Assembly: GCA_016712505.1 (NCBI GenBank)
Contig: JADJQY010000040.1
Span: 248,001-312,000 of the forward strand
Source: Candidatus Eiseniibacteriota bacterium
GTDB lineage: Bacteria > Eisenbacteria > RBG-16-71-46 > CAIMUX01
Reading direction: 5' to 3'
Length of the DNA stretch: 64,000 nt
The notes beneath the pieces are model-generated. The model was not told the DNA's origin, made no database searches, and was given only the letters and a program-made list of their open reading frames with translations. A program made the translations under genes and the position numbers. This document shows, one piece after another, positions 7,473 through 15,480 of the stretch (position 1 is its first letter; each line of letters starts with the position of its first letter).

Positions 7473-8882
7473 ATGCGAACGATCGCCTGGATGGGGCCCA
7501 CGCGAACTCCCGCGCCGAACGACGGCGGGATCCCGGGACGCACCTGGAGCCGGAGTGCACTCCTCGGAGTGGCGCTCCTGTCCGTGCTCGGCTGCGCCGG
7601 CGACAGCACCGCCCCCACCTTCCCGATCAGCTTCGGGGTCACGCCGGAGAGCGGCTCGACCGGCACCGACTTCGTCTGCACGATCGCCGGCGACCCGGGT
7701 CCCGACGACACGCTCACCCGGGTGCGCTGGGACTTCGAGAACGACGGTGTCTGGGACACGGAGTGGTCCACCGATCGCAGCGTGACCCATCGCTTCGATA
7801 CGGCAGGAGAGAAGACGATTCGCCTCGAAGCGCAGTTGCTGGGCGGCGCCTCCGGCTCGGCCGAACGCGGGGTCTCGGTGGTCGGCGCCGGCTGGTGGGA
7901 CGGGTTCGGCGCCCCGCCGACCGGACAAGGGCTGAACGAGTCGGCCCTGATCGCCCAGCCCTATCAGGGGGGCCTGGCGGTGGGCGGCAACTTCACCGTG
8001 GCGGGATCAACCTCGGCCAACCGCCTCGCCCTCTGGGACGGCGACTCCTGGTCGGCCATCGGCCCCGGGCTGAACGGAGCGGTGGTGACCCTTGGCACCT
8101 TCGGCCCCGACCTGATCGTGGCGGGCAACTTCTCTCGCGCGGGGGAGGTCGACGCCACGCGCATCGCGCGCTGGGACGGCGCAGCCTGGCATGCACTCGG
8201 CGCCGGCTTCGACACCTCCCCCTACGCCATCATGACCTACCACGACTCGCTGTTTGCCGTGGGACCGTTCACCCTGAGCGGCACGGATAGCGTCGACTAT
8301 GTCGCCAAGTGGGACGGGGAGAGCTGGCGCTCGGTGCGAACCGGCTTCACCAACGACGCCTACTGCGCCACGATCTGGCGCGATCGCCTGGTGGTCGGGG
8401 GGGCGCTCCGCCGGTCCGGGGACACCAGCCGGAGTTCCATCGCAGCGTATGACGGCCTTGGGTGGACCTACATCGACGGGCTGGATGACACCGCCTACGC
8501 GCTCACCGTGTGGAACGATGAGCTGGTCGCCGGCGGGTTCTTCCGCACTGCGGGGAGCCTCACGGTGAACCGCATCGCCCGCTGGGACGGTCTGACCTGG
8601 CGCGGGTTCGGCGACGGACTCTCGGACTGGGTCACCGCACTGACCGTCTACCGGGGAGACCTGGTGGCCACCGGCCGCTTCCCGCTCGCCGGCACGGCGC
8701 AGGTCAACGGCATCGCGCGCTGGAACGGCACCCAGTGGCGCCCATTCCAGTCGGGACTCTCCGGCTTCGCCCAGACCACGCCCTGGTGGCTGGCCACCCA
8801 GGGCGATCATCTTTACGTGGTCGGTGAACTGCTGGCCGCCGGCGGGCGTCCATCGCTCTACATCGCGCGGTGGGAGGACTGA
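7473..8882 (+). CDS. Lipoprotein with PKD domain and kelch-like propeller repeats
   Basis: 469 residues. The signal peptide ends in a lipobox (LLSVLGC). A PKD-like domain follows (RVRWDFENDGVWDTEWS...VTHRFDTAGEKTIRLEA). Then come about six or seven repeats of a VAGGxFxxAGxxxxNxIARWDGxxWxxxGxG pattern (for example NRLALWDGDSW, TRIARWDGAAWH, NRIARWDGLTWRG, NGIARWNGTQW), which should fold as a beta-propeller. The same PKD signature occurs in the kinase at 10.9-12.9 kb. Likely displayed in the periplasm or on the surface; ligand unknown. Its stop overlaps the start of the next gene by one base (TGATG), so the two are translationally coupled. Confidence 0.85.
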   Translation: MRTIAWMGPTRTPAPNDGGIPGRTWSRSALLGVALLSVLGCAGDSTAPTFPISFGVTPESGSTGTDFVCTIAGDPGPDDTLTRVRWDFENDGVWDTEWSTDRSVTHRFDTAGEKTIRLEAQLLGGASGSAERGVSVVGAGWWDGFGAPPTGQGLNESALIAQPYQGGLAVGGNFTVAGSTSANRLALWDGDSWSAIGPGLNGAVVTLGTFGPDLIVAGNFSRAGEVDATRIARWDGAAWHALGAGFDTSPYAIMTYHDSLFAVGPFTLSGTDSVDYVAKWDGESWRSVRTGFTNDAYCATIWRDRLVVGGALRRSGDTSRSSIAAYDGLGWTYIDGLDDTAYALTVWNDELVAGGFFRTAGSLTVNRIARWDGLTWRGFGDGLSDWVTALTVYRGDLVATGRFPLAGTAQVNGIARWNGTQWRPFQSGLSGFAQTTPWWLATQGDHLYVVGELLAAGGRPSLYIARWED

Positions 8883-9517
8883 TGCGGAACGGGTTCTGGA
8901 GCTGGGTCATCTGTGCCTCGAGCCTGCTCGCGGCAACCCCCGCCGCCGCTCAGCTACGACTGAGCCTCGGCGCCTGTGGCGGCGGGCACCTGCCGTCCGC
9001 CAGCCTCTTCGCTGACGGGGCGAGCGACGGATTCGCGACCTTTGGCCATCAGACCGGCGCGGCGTTCGGCGGCCGCCTCACCGCCTGGACCAATCCGCGC
9101 CTCGGATTCGAGGTCGAGGGGCTGATGGCCGGAGGAGGGATCCGCTACCGCGCGAGCCACGAAGGGACGCCGCTGGGCGAGATCACGCGCGAAGGACAAC
9201 TCATCGTTGGCAGTGCCAATCTCCTCTGGGCCTTCTACAAGCCGGCCCTGGAGCCGATCGCGCTGTACGTCTCCCTCGGTGCGGCCACGCTGCAGCGACA
9301 GGGCGCCTTCTTCGACGACCCGGAGTTGAGCGACGCCACTCCCGATCTCGGGCTGGTCGCGGGGCTCGGCCTACGTTACGGGGTCGCGCGCGGGATCTTC
9401 CTCCGGGTCGATCTCCGGAACGTGGTCTCGACCTATCAGGCGGTCGAACGCTTCGAGTCGCGCCGCCAGCACGACCTCTTCCCCACCGTAGGGCTCGACG
9501 TTTCCCTGCTTCGCTGA
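8882..9517 (+). CDS. Outer-membrane beta-barrel-like protein
   Basis: 211 residues with a signal peptide cut after AAAQ (ICASSLLAATPAAAQ). The mature part alternates short hydrophobic beta-strands with polar turns (FGGRLTAWTNPRLGFEVEGLMAGG, LGLVAGLGLRYGVARGIFLRVDLRNVV, FPTVGLDVSLLR), ending in an aliphatic/Arg strand as in small OmpA/OmpW-like barrels. No enzymatic motif is seen. It is coupled to the preceding propeller lipoprotein by a TGATG overlap, suggesting that the two act together at the outer membrane. Confidence 0.75.
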   Translation: MRNGFWSWVICASSLLAATPAAAQLRLSLGACGGGHLPSASLFADGASDGFATFGHQTGAAFGGRLTAWTNPRLGFEVEGLMAGGGIRYRASHEGTPLGEITREGQLIVGSANLLWAFYKPALEPIALYVSLGAATLQRQGAFFDDPELSDATPDLGLVAGLGLRYGVARGIFLRVDLRNVVSTYQAVERFESRRQHDLFPTVGLDVSLLR

Positions 9518-9606
9518 GCGGCCACGCATCGTCACGCGAGCACACTCCGTCAAGCAGGCGCACTCCGCCAAGCAGGCACTACCCGCTCACCGACCGTCCG
9601 CTCCGA

Positions 9607-10833
9607 TCACATCACGGACCACCAAGGAGCAGCCAGTACTCTCTCCCCCAGCCACTCGACGCGATCCCCATCATGTAGCAACAGGCAGCCCCGAACCGCA
9701 GGCCCGTACTCATCCCGAAACGTGAAGAGGTGGCGCGCGTCATCGTTGGTCGGCCGTGTTGTCGCTTTCACCTCGATCCCGACGAGTTCCTGCCCTTGCT
9801 CGATGACGAAGTCGACCTCCGCTCCGTCGTTCGTTCGCCAGTAATGTAGATTGGGCCGATGGCTCACGAGTGCATCGCGCCACGCCACCAGATCCATCAG
9901 CACCAGGGTCTCGAGATGCGCTCCGCTCGGCTCGGTGCCTCGCGCGAGGTGGAGTGCCAGCCCGGCGTCGGACCAGTAGAGCTTCGGTGACTTGATCAGA
10001 CGCTTGGTGCGATTCACGGCATATGCCGGCAGACGGATCAGCTGATAGGAAGCTTCGAGCAGGTTCAGCCATCGCCGCACCGTCGGCTGCGGGAGTTGAA
10101 GGTCCCGCCCGATCTCCGTCTGATTCGCAACCTGGCCGATGCGGTGGCAAACCGCGGTCATCAACCGTCGAAACTCGATCAGACTCTCGACTGCCGATAG
10201 GTCCTGAAGATCGCGCTCGAGGTACGACCGGACGTATCCGTCGAACCAGATCGCTCGATCCGCCTCGCTCGCCAGACGCAGGGCCGGCACGGGATACCCA
10301 CCGGTTCGGGCGAGGTCTCGCCAGTCGGCCGGGCCGCGCCCTCCCGCGGCAATCATCTCCGGCCAGGCGTCGACGGAGTAGGAAAAGAGCCCGGGCCAGC
10401 GGCCGGCGTCCTGCTGGTTCAGAACCTCGCCCCGCACCAACGGCCAGAGAGATAGATAGACCGCACGGCCGGCCAGCGACTCTGACACCTTCGACATCAG
10501 GAGCAGATTCGCCGATCCGGTCAGGATGAACTGCCCCGGTATTCGCTCCCGGTCCACCGCGGCCTTCACCGCGAGGAGCAGTTCGGGTACGCGCTGCACC
10601 TCGTCCAGCACCATCCTCGGAGCGCGAGCCAGCAGATCTCTCGGGCGGCGTGTCGCCTGCTCCCGGATTTCGAGGTCGTCGAGCGTGAGGTAGAGCGGCG
10701 TGTTCGGAAGCAGACTGCGCACCAGCGTGCTTTTTCCGGTCTGCCGTGCGCCCGTGACCACCACCACCGGCATGACCGATGCGCTTCGGCTCACCGCTGA
10801 GGTGAGCAGCCTGGGCGTTGTGTTTTCATTCAT
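9607..10833 (-). CDS. AAA-family ATPase with DUF4143 domain
   Basis: About 408 residues. The N-terminal P-loop VTGARQTGKSTLV and Walker B RMVLDEVQRVPEL belong to the AAA_14 family, with sensor region QFILTGSANLLLM. The C-terminal half is a DUF4143 domain carrying a restriction-fold-like end (YWRTNDGAEVDFVIE...VGIEVKAT). Such proteins are widespread, often move with toxin-antitoxin-like or phage-defence genes, and have no fixed role. ATG 10833 is preferred over the upstream codon at 10851. The region just upstream contains a palindrome, GAATGATATTCATTC (10839-10853), that could be its operator. Confidence 0.88.
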   Translation of the reverse strand: MNENTTPRLLTSAVSRSASVMPVVVVTGARQTGKSTLVRSLLPNTPLYLTLDDLEIREQATRRPRDLLARAPRMVLDEVQRVPELLLAVKAAVDRERIPGQFILTGSANLLLMSKVSESLAGRAVYLSLWPLVRGEVLNQQDAGRWPGLFSYSVDAWPEMIAAGGRGPADWRDLARTGGYPVPALRLASEADRAIWFDGYVRSYLERDLQDLSAVESLIEFRRLMTAVCHRIGQVANQTEIGRDLQLPQPTVRRWLNLLEASYQLIRLPAYAVNRTKRLIKSPKLYWSDAGLALHLARGTEPSGAHLETLVLMDLVAWRDALVSHRPNLHYWRTNDGAEVDFVIEQGQELVGIEVKATTRPTNDDARHLFTFRDEYGPAVRGCLLLHDGDRVEWLGERVLAAPWWSVM

Positions 10834-10940
10834 GACGTGAATGATATTCATTCATGCCATATTGTCAACGGTAACTTGTTGTTCTACAACGTATTTCGAT
10901 CCCGTTCAAGAGGACGAAGTTTGCCCGGGGGCCGGGGATC

Positions 10941-12914
10941 TCAGTCCCGTTCGATGCCCCGGAGCCGCCAGTCGGTCTTCCCCGCCGGGGCGAAGATCAG
11001 CCGCAGCTTCAAGTCTCCCGGCTCGCCCGAGGCCGAGAGCCGGAAGCGGAGACGCAGGCGCGCCTCCATCGTCCCTTCTTCCCGCCCGATGGTCAGCTTG
11101 GGGCGGGGGGGATCGACGCTGACCTGTTCGGCCTTGTCGAAGATCCGCTTGAGCAACTCCCGATCCTCGCTCGGGACGTCACCGCGGTACACCTTGCGAC
11201 CGAGAGAAAGGAAATCCTCCTGCTCCGCGGAAACGCGGAAGTCGTCGAGCAGGAGGCCGATCAACTCGTTCGGATCGGTTGGCGCCTCGACCGTGACCGT
11301 GGCGGTCGCGGTTCCCACCCGTCCTTCGCGATCGCGCACCTCGAGACGCACGCGCTTCGGACCATGTCCCTCGAAGACGTGGGCGACTCGCTTCTCGCGC
11401 GACCAGTCGATCTCGAAGCTCCCGTCCGCGTCCCAATCCCAGCGCACTTCCAGCATCTCTGCCATGTCGTAGTCGTCGGACGAACCGGAAGCATCGAAAC
11501 GGAACTCGGTGCCGCGCGGTCCGCGCGCCGGCGTCGTCTCGATGCGGGGCACCGGCGCGGTCACCACCTCCACGATCTCGATCGCCCGCGTGGCGCTATG
11601 CACCTGCCCGCCGGAGTCGCGCACCTCCAGAGTCACATTCTGCGTCCCGGGCCGGGAGTAACTGTGATCGGCCCGCTTCTGACCGTTCCAGGCAGTATCG
11701 AAGCGACCATCACCATCGAAGTCCCAGCGCACCTCCAGTCCGTAGACCCCGTCCTCCGTGTCCTCCGAGAGGCCGGCATCGAAGGCGATCGGCTCTCCGA
11801 CCTTGGCCGAACCAGGAGCGCCGAGCCGGGCGATCGGAGCGCGGCCCCCGCGCGAGGCTCGCGGTTCCGAGCGCGAGGTGGAGTCGACCGGAACCGACAC
11901 CTGTGCCTCCACCGCCTTCGGCTTGGGGGGCACGGTTCGCGGTCGAAAGATCACGGCGAAAACGACCACCGCGAGAAACGCTCCGCTCCCGAGCAGAAGC
12001 CAGCGCATCGCGCGGTCGGCCTTCTGGGCGGCGCGCGGAACGGTCGTCGGGACCGGGGAGGCCAGCGCCTCGACGAAGGAATCGAGGGTGGTGAATCGCT
12101 CCGCTCTCACCTTCCGCATTCCGCGATGGATGGCCGCGACGAGGGCGGGGGCGAGGTCGGGTCGCACCGCACCGAGCGGCGCCGCCTCCTCGTAGCGGTG
12201 CTTGTACAGCAGCTCGGCCGGATTCGTCGCGTCGAAGGCGGGTCGGCCGGCGAGCATCTCGTAGCCGATCAAGGCCAACGCGTACTGGTCACAGCGCCCG
12301 TCGAGATCGACCACCCCTTCCGCCTGCTCCGGCGCCATGTACCGCGGCGAGCCGATCCGGGTGAAGGTCGCGGTGAGCGAAACCTGGGACGCGTCCCCGA
12401 TCCGCGCGATGCCGAAGTCGGTGATCACCGCGCGCCCACTGGCCGGATCGATCAGGATGTTCTCGGGCTTCACGTCCCGGTGGATCACTCCGACCCGATG
12501 GGCGTAGGCGAGCGCCTCTCCGACCTCGCGGAGCACTCGCGTCACGATGAACGGCTCCGGACGCGGAGTCTCGCTCAGACGTGCGCGGAGGGTCGGGCCA
12601 TCGACGAACGCCATGACGAAATAGGAGAGGCCCCCCTCCTCCGCCACGTCGAAGATCGGGACGATGTTCGGATGGTCGAAACGGCTCTGCGTGCGCGCCT
12701 CGCGCAGGAACCGCTCGCGGAGGCCCGGGTCCGAGGCCTGGTGCGGGAAGAGCACCTTGATCGCGACCTTGCGATCGAGGTTGAGCTGCCGGGCGAGAAA
12801 GACCGCCCCCATGCCGCCCCGACCCAGTTCGCGGTCGATCTCGAACCGACCGCGGGTGGCGGCTTCCAGTTGCGACCGGAGGTCGTGGGGGCTCGCTGTC
12901 TCGGAGGTGCTCAT
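10941..12914 (-). CDS. Membrane Ser/Thr protein kinase (PknB type) with two extracytoplasmic PKD domains
   Basis: 657 residues. The N-terminal Hanks-type kinase is complete: GRGGMG at 31-36, VAIK with Lys53, HRDVKPEN with Asp147, DFG at 166-168, and an APE-type loop MAPEQ. A single transmembrane helix (about 303-323, WLLLGSGAFLAVVVFAVIF) follows a juxtamembrane segment. The outside part has two PKD domains with the signature EVRWDFDGDGRFDTAW / EVRWDWDADGSFEIDW, then a C-terminal domain of about 100 residues with no recognised match. PASTA domains, usual in such kinases, are absent. It probably senses a surface or periplasmic ligand and phosphorylates cytoplasmic targets. The PKD signature matches that of the lipoprotein at 7.5-8.9 kb. 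Confidence 0.92.
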   Translation of the reverse strand: MSTSETASPHDLRSQLEAATRGRFEIDRELGRGGMGAVFLARQLNLDRKVAIKVLFPHQASDPGLRERFLREARTQSRFDHPNIVPIFDVAEEGGLSYFVMAFVDGPTLRARLSETPRPEPFIVTRVLREVGEALAYAHRVGVIHRDVKPENILIDPASGRAVITDFGIARIGDASQVSLTATFTRIGSPRYMAPEQAEGVVDLDGRCDQYALALIGYEMLAGRPAFDATNPAELLYKHRYEEAAPLGAVRPDLAPALVAAIHRGMRKVRAERFTTLDSFVEALASPVPTTVPRAAQKADRAMRWLLLGSGAFLAVVVFAVIFRPRTVPPKPKAVEAQVSVPVDSTSRSEPRASRGGRAPIARLGAPGSAKVGEPIAFDAGLSEDTEDGVYGLEVRWDFDGDGRFDTAWNGQKRADHSYSRPGTQNVTLEVRDSGGQVHSATRAIEIVEVVTAPVPRIETTPARGPRGTEFRFDASGSSDDYDMAEMLEVRWDWDADGSFEIDWSREKRVAHVFEGHGPKRVRLEVRDREGRVGTATATVTVEAPTDPNELIGLLLDDFRVSAEQEDFLSLGRKVYRGDVPSEDRELLKRIFDKAEQVSVDPPRPKLTIGREEGTMEARLRLRFRLSASGEPGDLKLRLIFAPAGKTDWRLRGIERD

Positions 12915-13204
12915 CGGAGGTCGGATTCTACGGCCTCCCCCCCGTCGACCCAAGGGTTGTGGCGCGAAGATTCGTGGTCCCGGCGCTCAAGTGTCATCAG
13001 GGCTGCGAGTTGTCGACCGTGTGGCCCATTCGGGGCAAACCCGGTTCGTGGAGGGAAGCGAGACCGATGAGCGCAACAGCGGGAACCCGGAGATCGGCCT
13101 CAACGTTTCACCCCACGCGGCCGATCCAGCCGCAGAACGACGTTCCGCGCCCGCGGCAGATTGCCGCTGGCCGATCTTCCGAACGGCTGTGCTAGGATCA
13201 ACCC

Positions 13205-13498
13205 ATGTTTCGCACCGTGGTCTGGGTCTGCCTCCTCCTTCTCGTCGTCCTCCAGTCGGGCGTCCTCGCCCTCTGGCCGGTCGATGCCTGCTGTGCCGCC
13301 GAGGCGGAGCAGCCATGCGAGGAGGACTGCCCCTACCCCTGCGCCAACTGCTTCTGCTGTGCCGATCGCAGTCCGGCCGCCCTGGTTCGATTCGAACCCG
13401 CGACCCGGCGATACGCACCGATCACCCTGGCCGAGCATCTGACCCCGATGCCGCCCACGCCCCATCCGACCGAGATCCTGCACGTCCCGAAAGCCTAG
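13205..13498 (+). CDS. Small Cys-rich exported protein, probably metal-binding
   Basis: 97 residues. One N-terminal hydrophobic helix (VVWVCLLLLVVLQSGVLALW) is followed by a dense cysteine cluster (ACC, CEEDC, CANCFCC: nine Cys within about 30 residues), then a Pro/His-containing tail. It begins the heavy-metal efflux cluster and likely binds soft metal ions in the periplasm. No family name can be given. The gap to the next gene is about 136 bases. Confidence 0.7.
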   Translation: MFRTVVWVCLLLLVVLQSGVLALWPVDACCAAEAEQPCEEDCPYPCANCFCCADRSPAALVRFEPATRRYAPITLAEHLTPMPPTPHPTEILHVPKA

Positions 13499-13634
13499 TT
13501 CTCCCCACTCGCACCGGTTCGGATCCATGTCGTCACGCGGGAAGCGCGTCGCGCTGGAATTCCTCGGCTGGCGCTCCCGTCGCTTGGAACGAGCGGAACG
13601 GGCGCCGCCCCACCGTAGACGGAGGAGAACTCCC

Positions 13635-14033
13635 ATGAAGAAGAAGATTGCCCTCATCGCCCTTGCTCTCGGCCTGGGACTCTGGAGCGCCGCCTGCGCA
13701 CCGAAGTCCGACGACGGTCACGGCCACTCCGCAGGCGACGGCCACGACCACGGCCAGAGTGCAGGAGCCGCCGAGAGCGCGGGATCCCCCGAGCACGCAG
13801 GGAAGACGGAAGGAGCCGAGACGACCCACGGTCACGGTGCCGTCCCCGGCAGCTACGAGGATTGGTGCGGCGAACACCAGGTCCCCGAGAGCGCCTGCAC
13901 CCGCTGCGATGCCTCGCTCTCCGCGGCGTTCAAGGCGACCAACGATTGGTGCAACGAGCATGGGCTGCCGGAGTCCCAGTGTCTGCGTTGTAACCCGGAC
14001 CTCAAGATCGTCCGCCCGGCGAAGGGACTCTGA
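13635..14033 (+). CDS. His/Cys-rich metal-binding lipoprotein
   Basis: 132 residues. ATG 13635 follows GGAGGAG. The signal peptide ends in a lipobox (LGLWSAAC). A His/Gly-rich linker (DDGHGHSAGDGHDHG) resembles metal-buffering linkers. Two copies of a C-x2-EH-x2-PES-x2-C-x2-C motif follow (DWCGEHQVPESACTRC and DWCNEHGLPESQCLRC). The same double motif is found at the N-terminus of the next gene product. It is probably a periplasmic chaperone or sponge that hands metal to the efflux adaptor. Only one base separates its stop from the next ATG. Confidence 0.8.
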   Translation: MKKKIALIALALGLGLWSAACAPKSDDGHGHSAGDGHDHGQSAGAAESAGSPEHAGKTEGAETTHGHGAVPGSYEDWCGEHQVPESACTRCDASLSAAFKATNDWCNEHGLPESQCLRCNPDLKIVRPAKGL

Positions 14034-14034
14034 G

Positions 14035-15471
14035 ATGCGCACCCGGCCCAGACATCTCAGATCCGCGATGGGAATCACTCTCGGAACCGGCGTTTGCGGC
14101 CTCTGGCTCGGACTGCTGGCCGGCTGTCAGTCCGGCGCGGAGCCGGGGAGCGGTTCCGGGACGGACGGGGTGAAGTCTCCGGGTACGGCCCAGGCGGCCG
14201 TGGCAGGCAGCCCGGCCGAAGCCGACATGTGTCCGGAACACGGCGTGCTCGAGGCGGTCTGCACCCTGTGCAATCCCAAACTGGCCCCCATATTCAAGGC
14301 GAAGGGAGACTGGTGCGCGGAGCACGGCCTGCCGGAGTCATTCTGTCCGACCTGTCATCCCGAGTTGCACGGCAGACCGCGGGTCGACGTGGCCGCTGAC
14401 CAGGCGCCGGCCGACGGCATGCGGGTGCAGTTCGCCGATCCGGAGATCGCAGGGCGGATCGGTCTGGAGACGGCGTCGGTCGTCGCGGCCCACGAGCAAG
14501 CGACCATCACTGCGACCGCCCGGATCGTGGCCGATGCGGCGAAGACCGCGCAGGTGAACGTGCGCGCCCCCGGGGTGATCCGTTCCTTCACGGTCGACCT
14601 CGGAACGGTGGTGCGCCCCGGAACCCCCCTCGCGGTGATCGAGAGCGCCGCAGCGGCCGAGGATCAGGCGCGGCTCCGAAGCGCCCACGCGCGCGTGCAG
14701 ACCGCGAAGGCGGGGTACGAACGCGAGACCGAGCTGTTCGCGCGCGGAATCAGCTCCCTGCGCGAGACCCAGGAGGCGGAGCGCGAACTCGAGGAGGCCC
14801 AGGCGGAGGTCGAAGCGGCGGAGGCCGCGGTCGGGATGGTCGGAGGCGCGACCGGCGGCCGCGCCGGAGCCTACACCTTGGTCGCCCCGATCGGTGGAGT
14901 CATCACGGCGCGGAGCTTCTCGGTTGGCGCGATGGTCGATGCTGAAGAGACCATCGTCGAGATCCTCGATACGTCCTCTCTCTGGGCGGAGATCGATGTG
15001 CCGGAGTCGCAGGCTGCACGGGTCGCGGTCGGGGATCCGGTCGCGCTCGAGATCGATGGGATCTCCGGCGGTCGGATCGAAGGAGCGCTCCACTACGTGG
15101 CGCCGGTGGTCGATCCTCGCACCCGCACGGTGAAGTGTCGCGCCGCTCTCGACAACCGGGACGGACGCCTCCGGGCAAACATGTTCGCCCGGGCCTGGAT
15201 CTCCGTCCGGATCGGTGCCGGCGCGGTGCTGGTGCCGCGGGCCGCGGTGCAGGACGCCAATGGCGTCCAGTTGGTGTTCATTCCCCGCGCCGCCGATCAG
15301 TTCGAGACGCGTCGGGTGCGCACCCAGCCGAGCGATGGCGACCTGGTCGCGGTCCTCGAGGGACTGCATCCGGGCGAGTCGGTGGTTACCACCGGCAGCT
15401 TCCTGCTCAAGACCGAGACGCTCAAGGAGAGCATCGGCGCGGGGTGCTGCGACATCGAAACCCCCAGATAG
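14035..15471 (+). CDS. RND efflux periplasmic adaptor (CusB/CzcB type) with N-terminal metal-binding repeats
   Basis: 478 residues, signal with lipobox (LGLLAGC). Residues ~65-115 hold two Cys/His motifs (MCPEHGVLEAVCTLC and WCAEHGLPESFCPTC), homologous to those of the preceding lipoprotein. Next come the membrane-fusion-protein parts: beta-barrel start, lipoyl half VRAPGVIRSFTVDLGTVVRPGTPLAVIES, an alpha-hairpin (EDQARLRSAHARVQTAKAGYERETELFARG and the returning helix), the second lipoyl half LVAPIGGVITARSFSVGAMV, and the barrel ending YVAPVVDPRTRTVKCRAALDN. It links the inner-membrane pump to an outer-membrane channel. No CusC/CzcC-like channel gene is present here, so that part must come from elsewhere. 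Confidence 0.92.
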   Translation: MRTRPRHLRSAMGITLGTGVCGLWLGLLAGCQSGAEPGSGSGTDGVKSPGTAQAAVAGSPAEADMCPEHGVLEAVCTLCNPKLAPIFKAKGDWCAEHGLPESFCPTCHPELHGRPRVDVAADQAPADGMRVQFADPEIAGRIGLETASVVAAHEQATITATARIVADAAKTAQVNVRAPGVIRSFTVDLGTVVRPGTPLAVIESAAAAEDQARLRSAHARVQTAKAGYERETELFARGISSLRETQEAERELEEAQAEVEAAEAAVGMVGGATGGRAGAYTLVAPIGGVITARSFSVGAMVDAEETIVEILDTSSLWAEIDVPESQAARVAVGDPVALEIDGISGGRIEGALHYVAPVVDPRTRTVKCRAALDNRDGRLRANMFARAWISVRIGAGAVLVPRAAVQDANGVQLVFIPRAADQFETRRVRTQPSDGDLVAVLEGLHPGESVVTTGSFLLKTETLKESIGAGCCDIETPR

Positions 15472-15480
15472 GGGGCGCCG

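Noticed and set aside
9541..9580. Two near-identical 18-base units (CACTCCGYCAAGCAGGCR)
   Set aside because: Only two copies with no spacer structure; not a CRISPR and too small to interpret.
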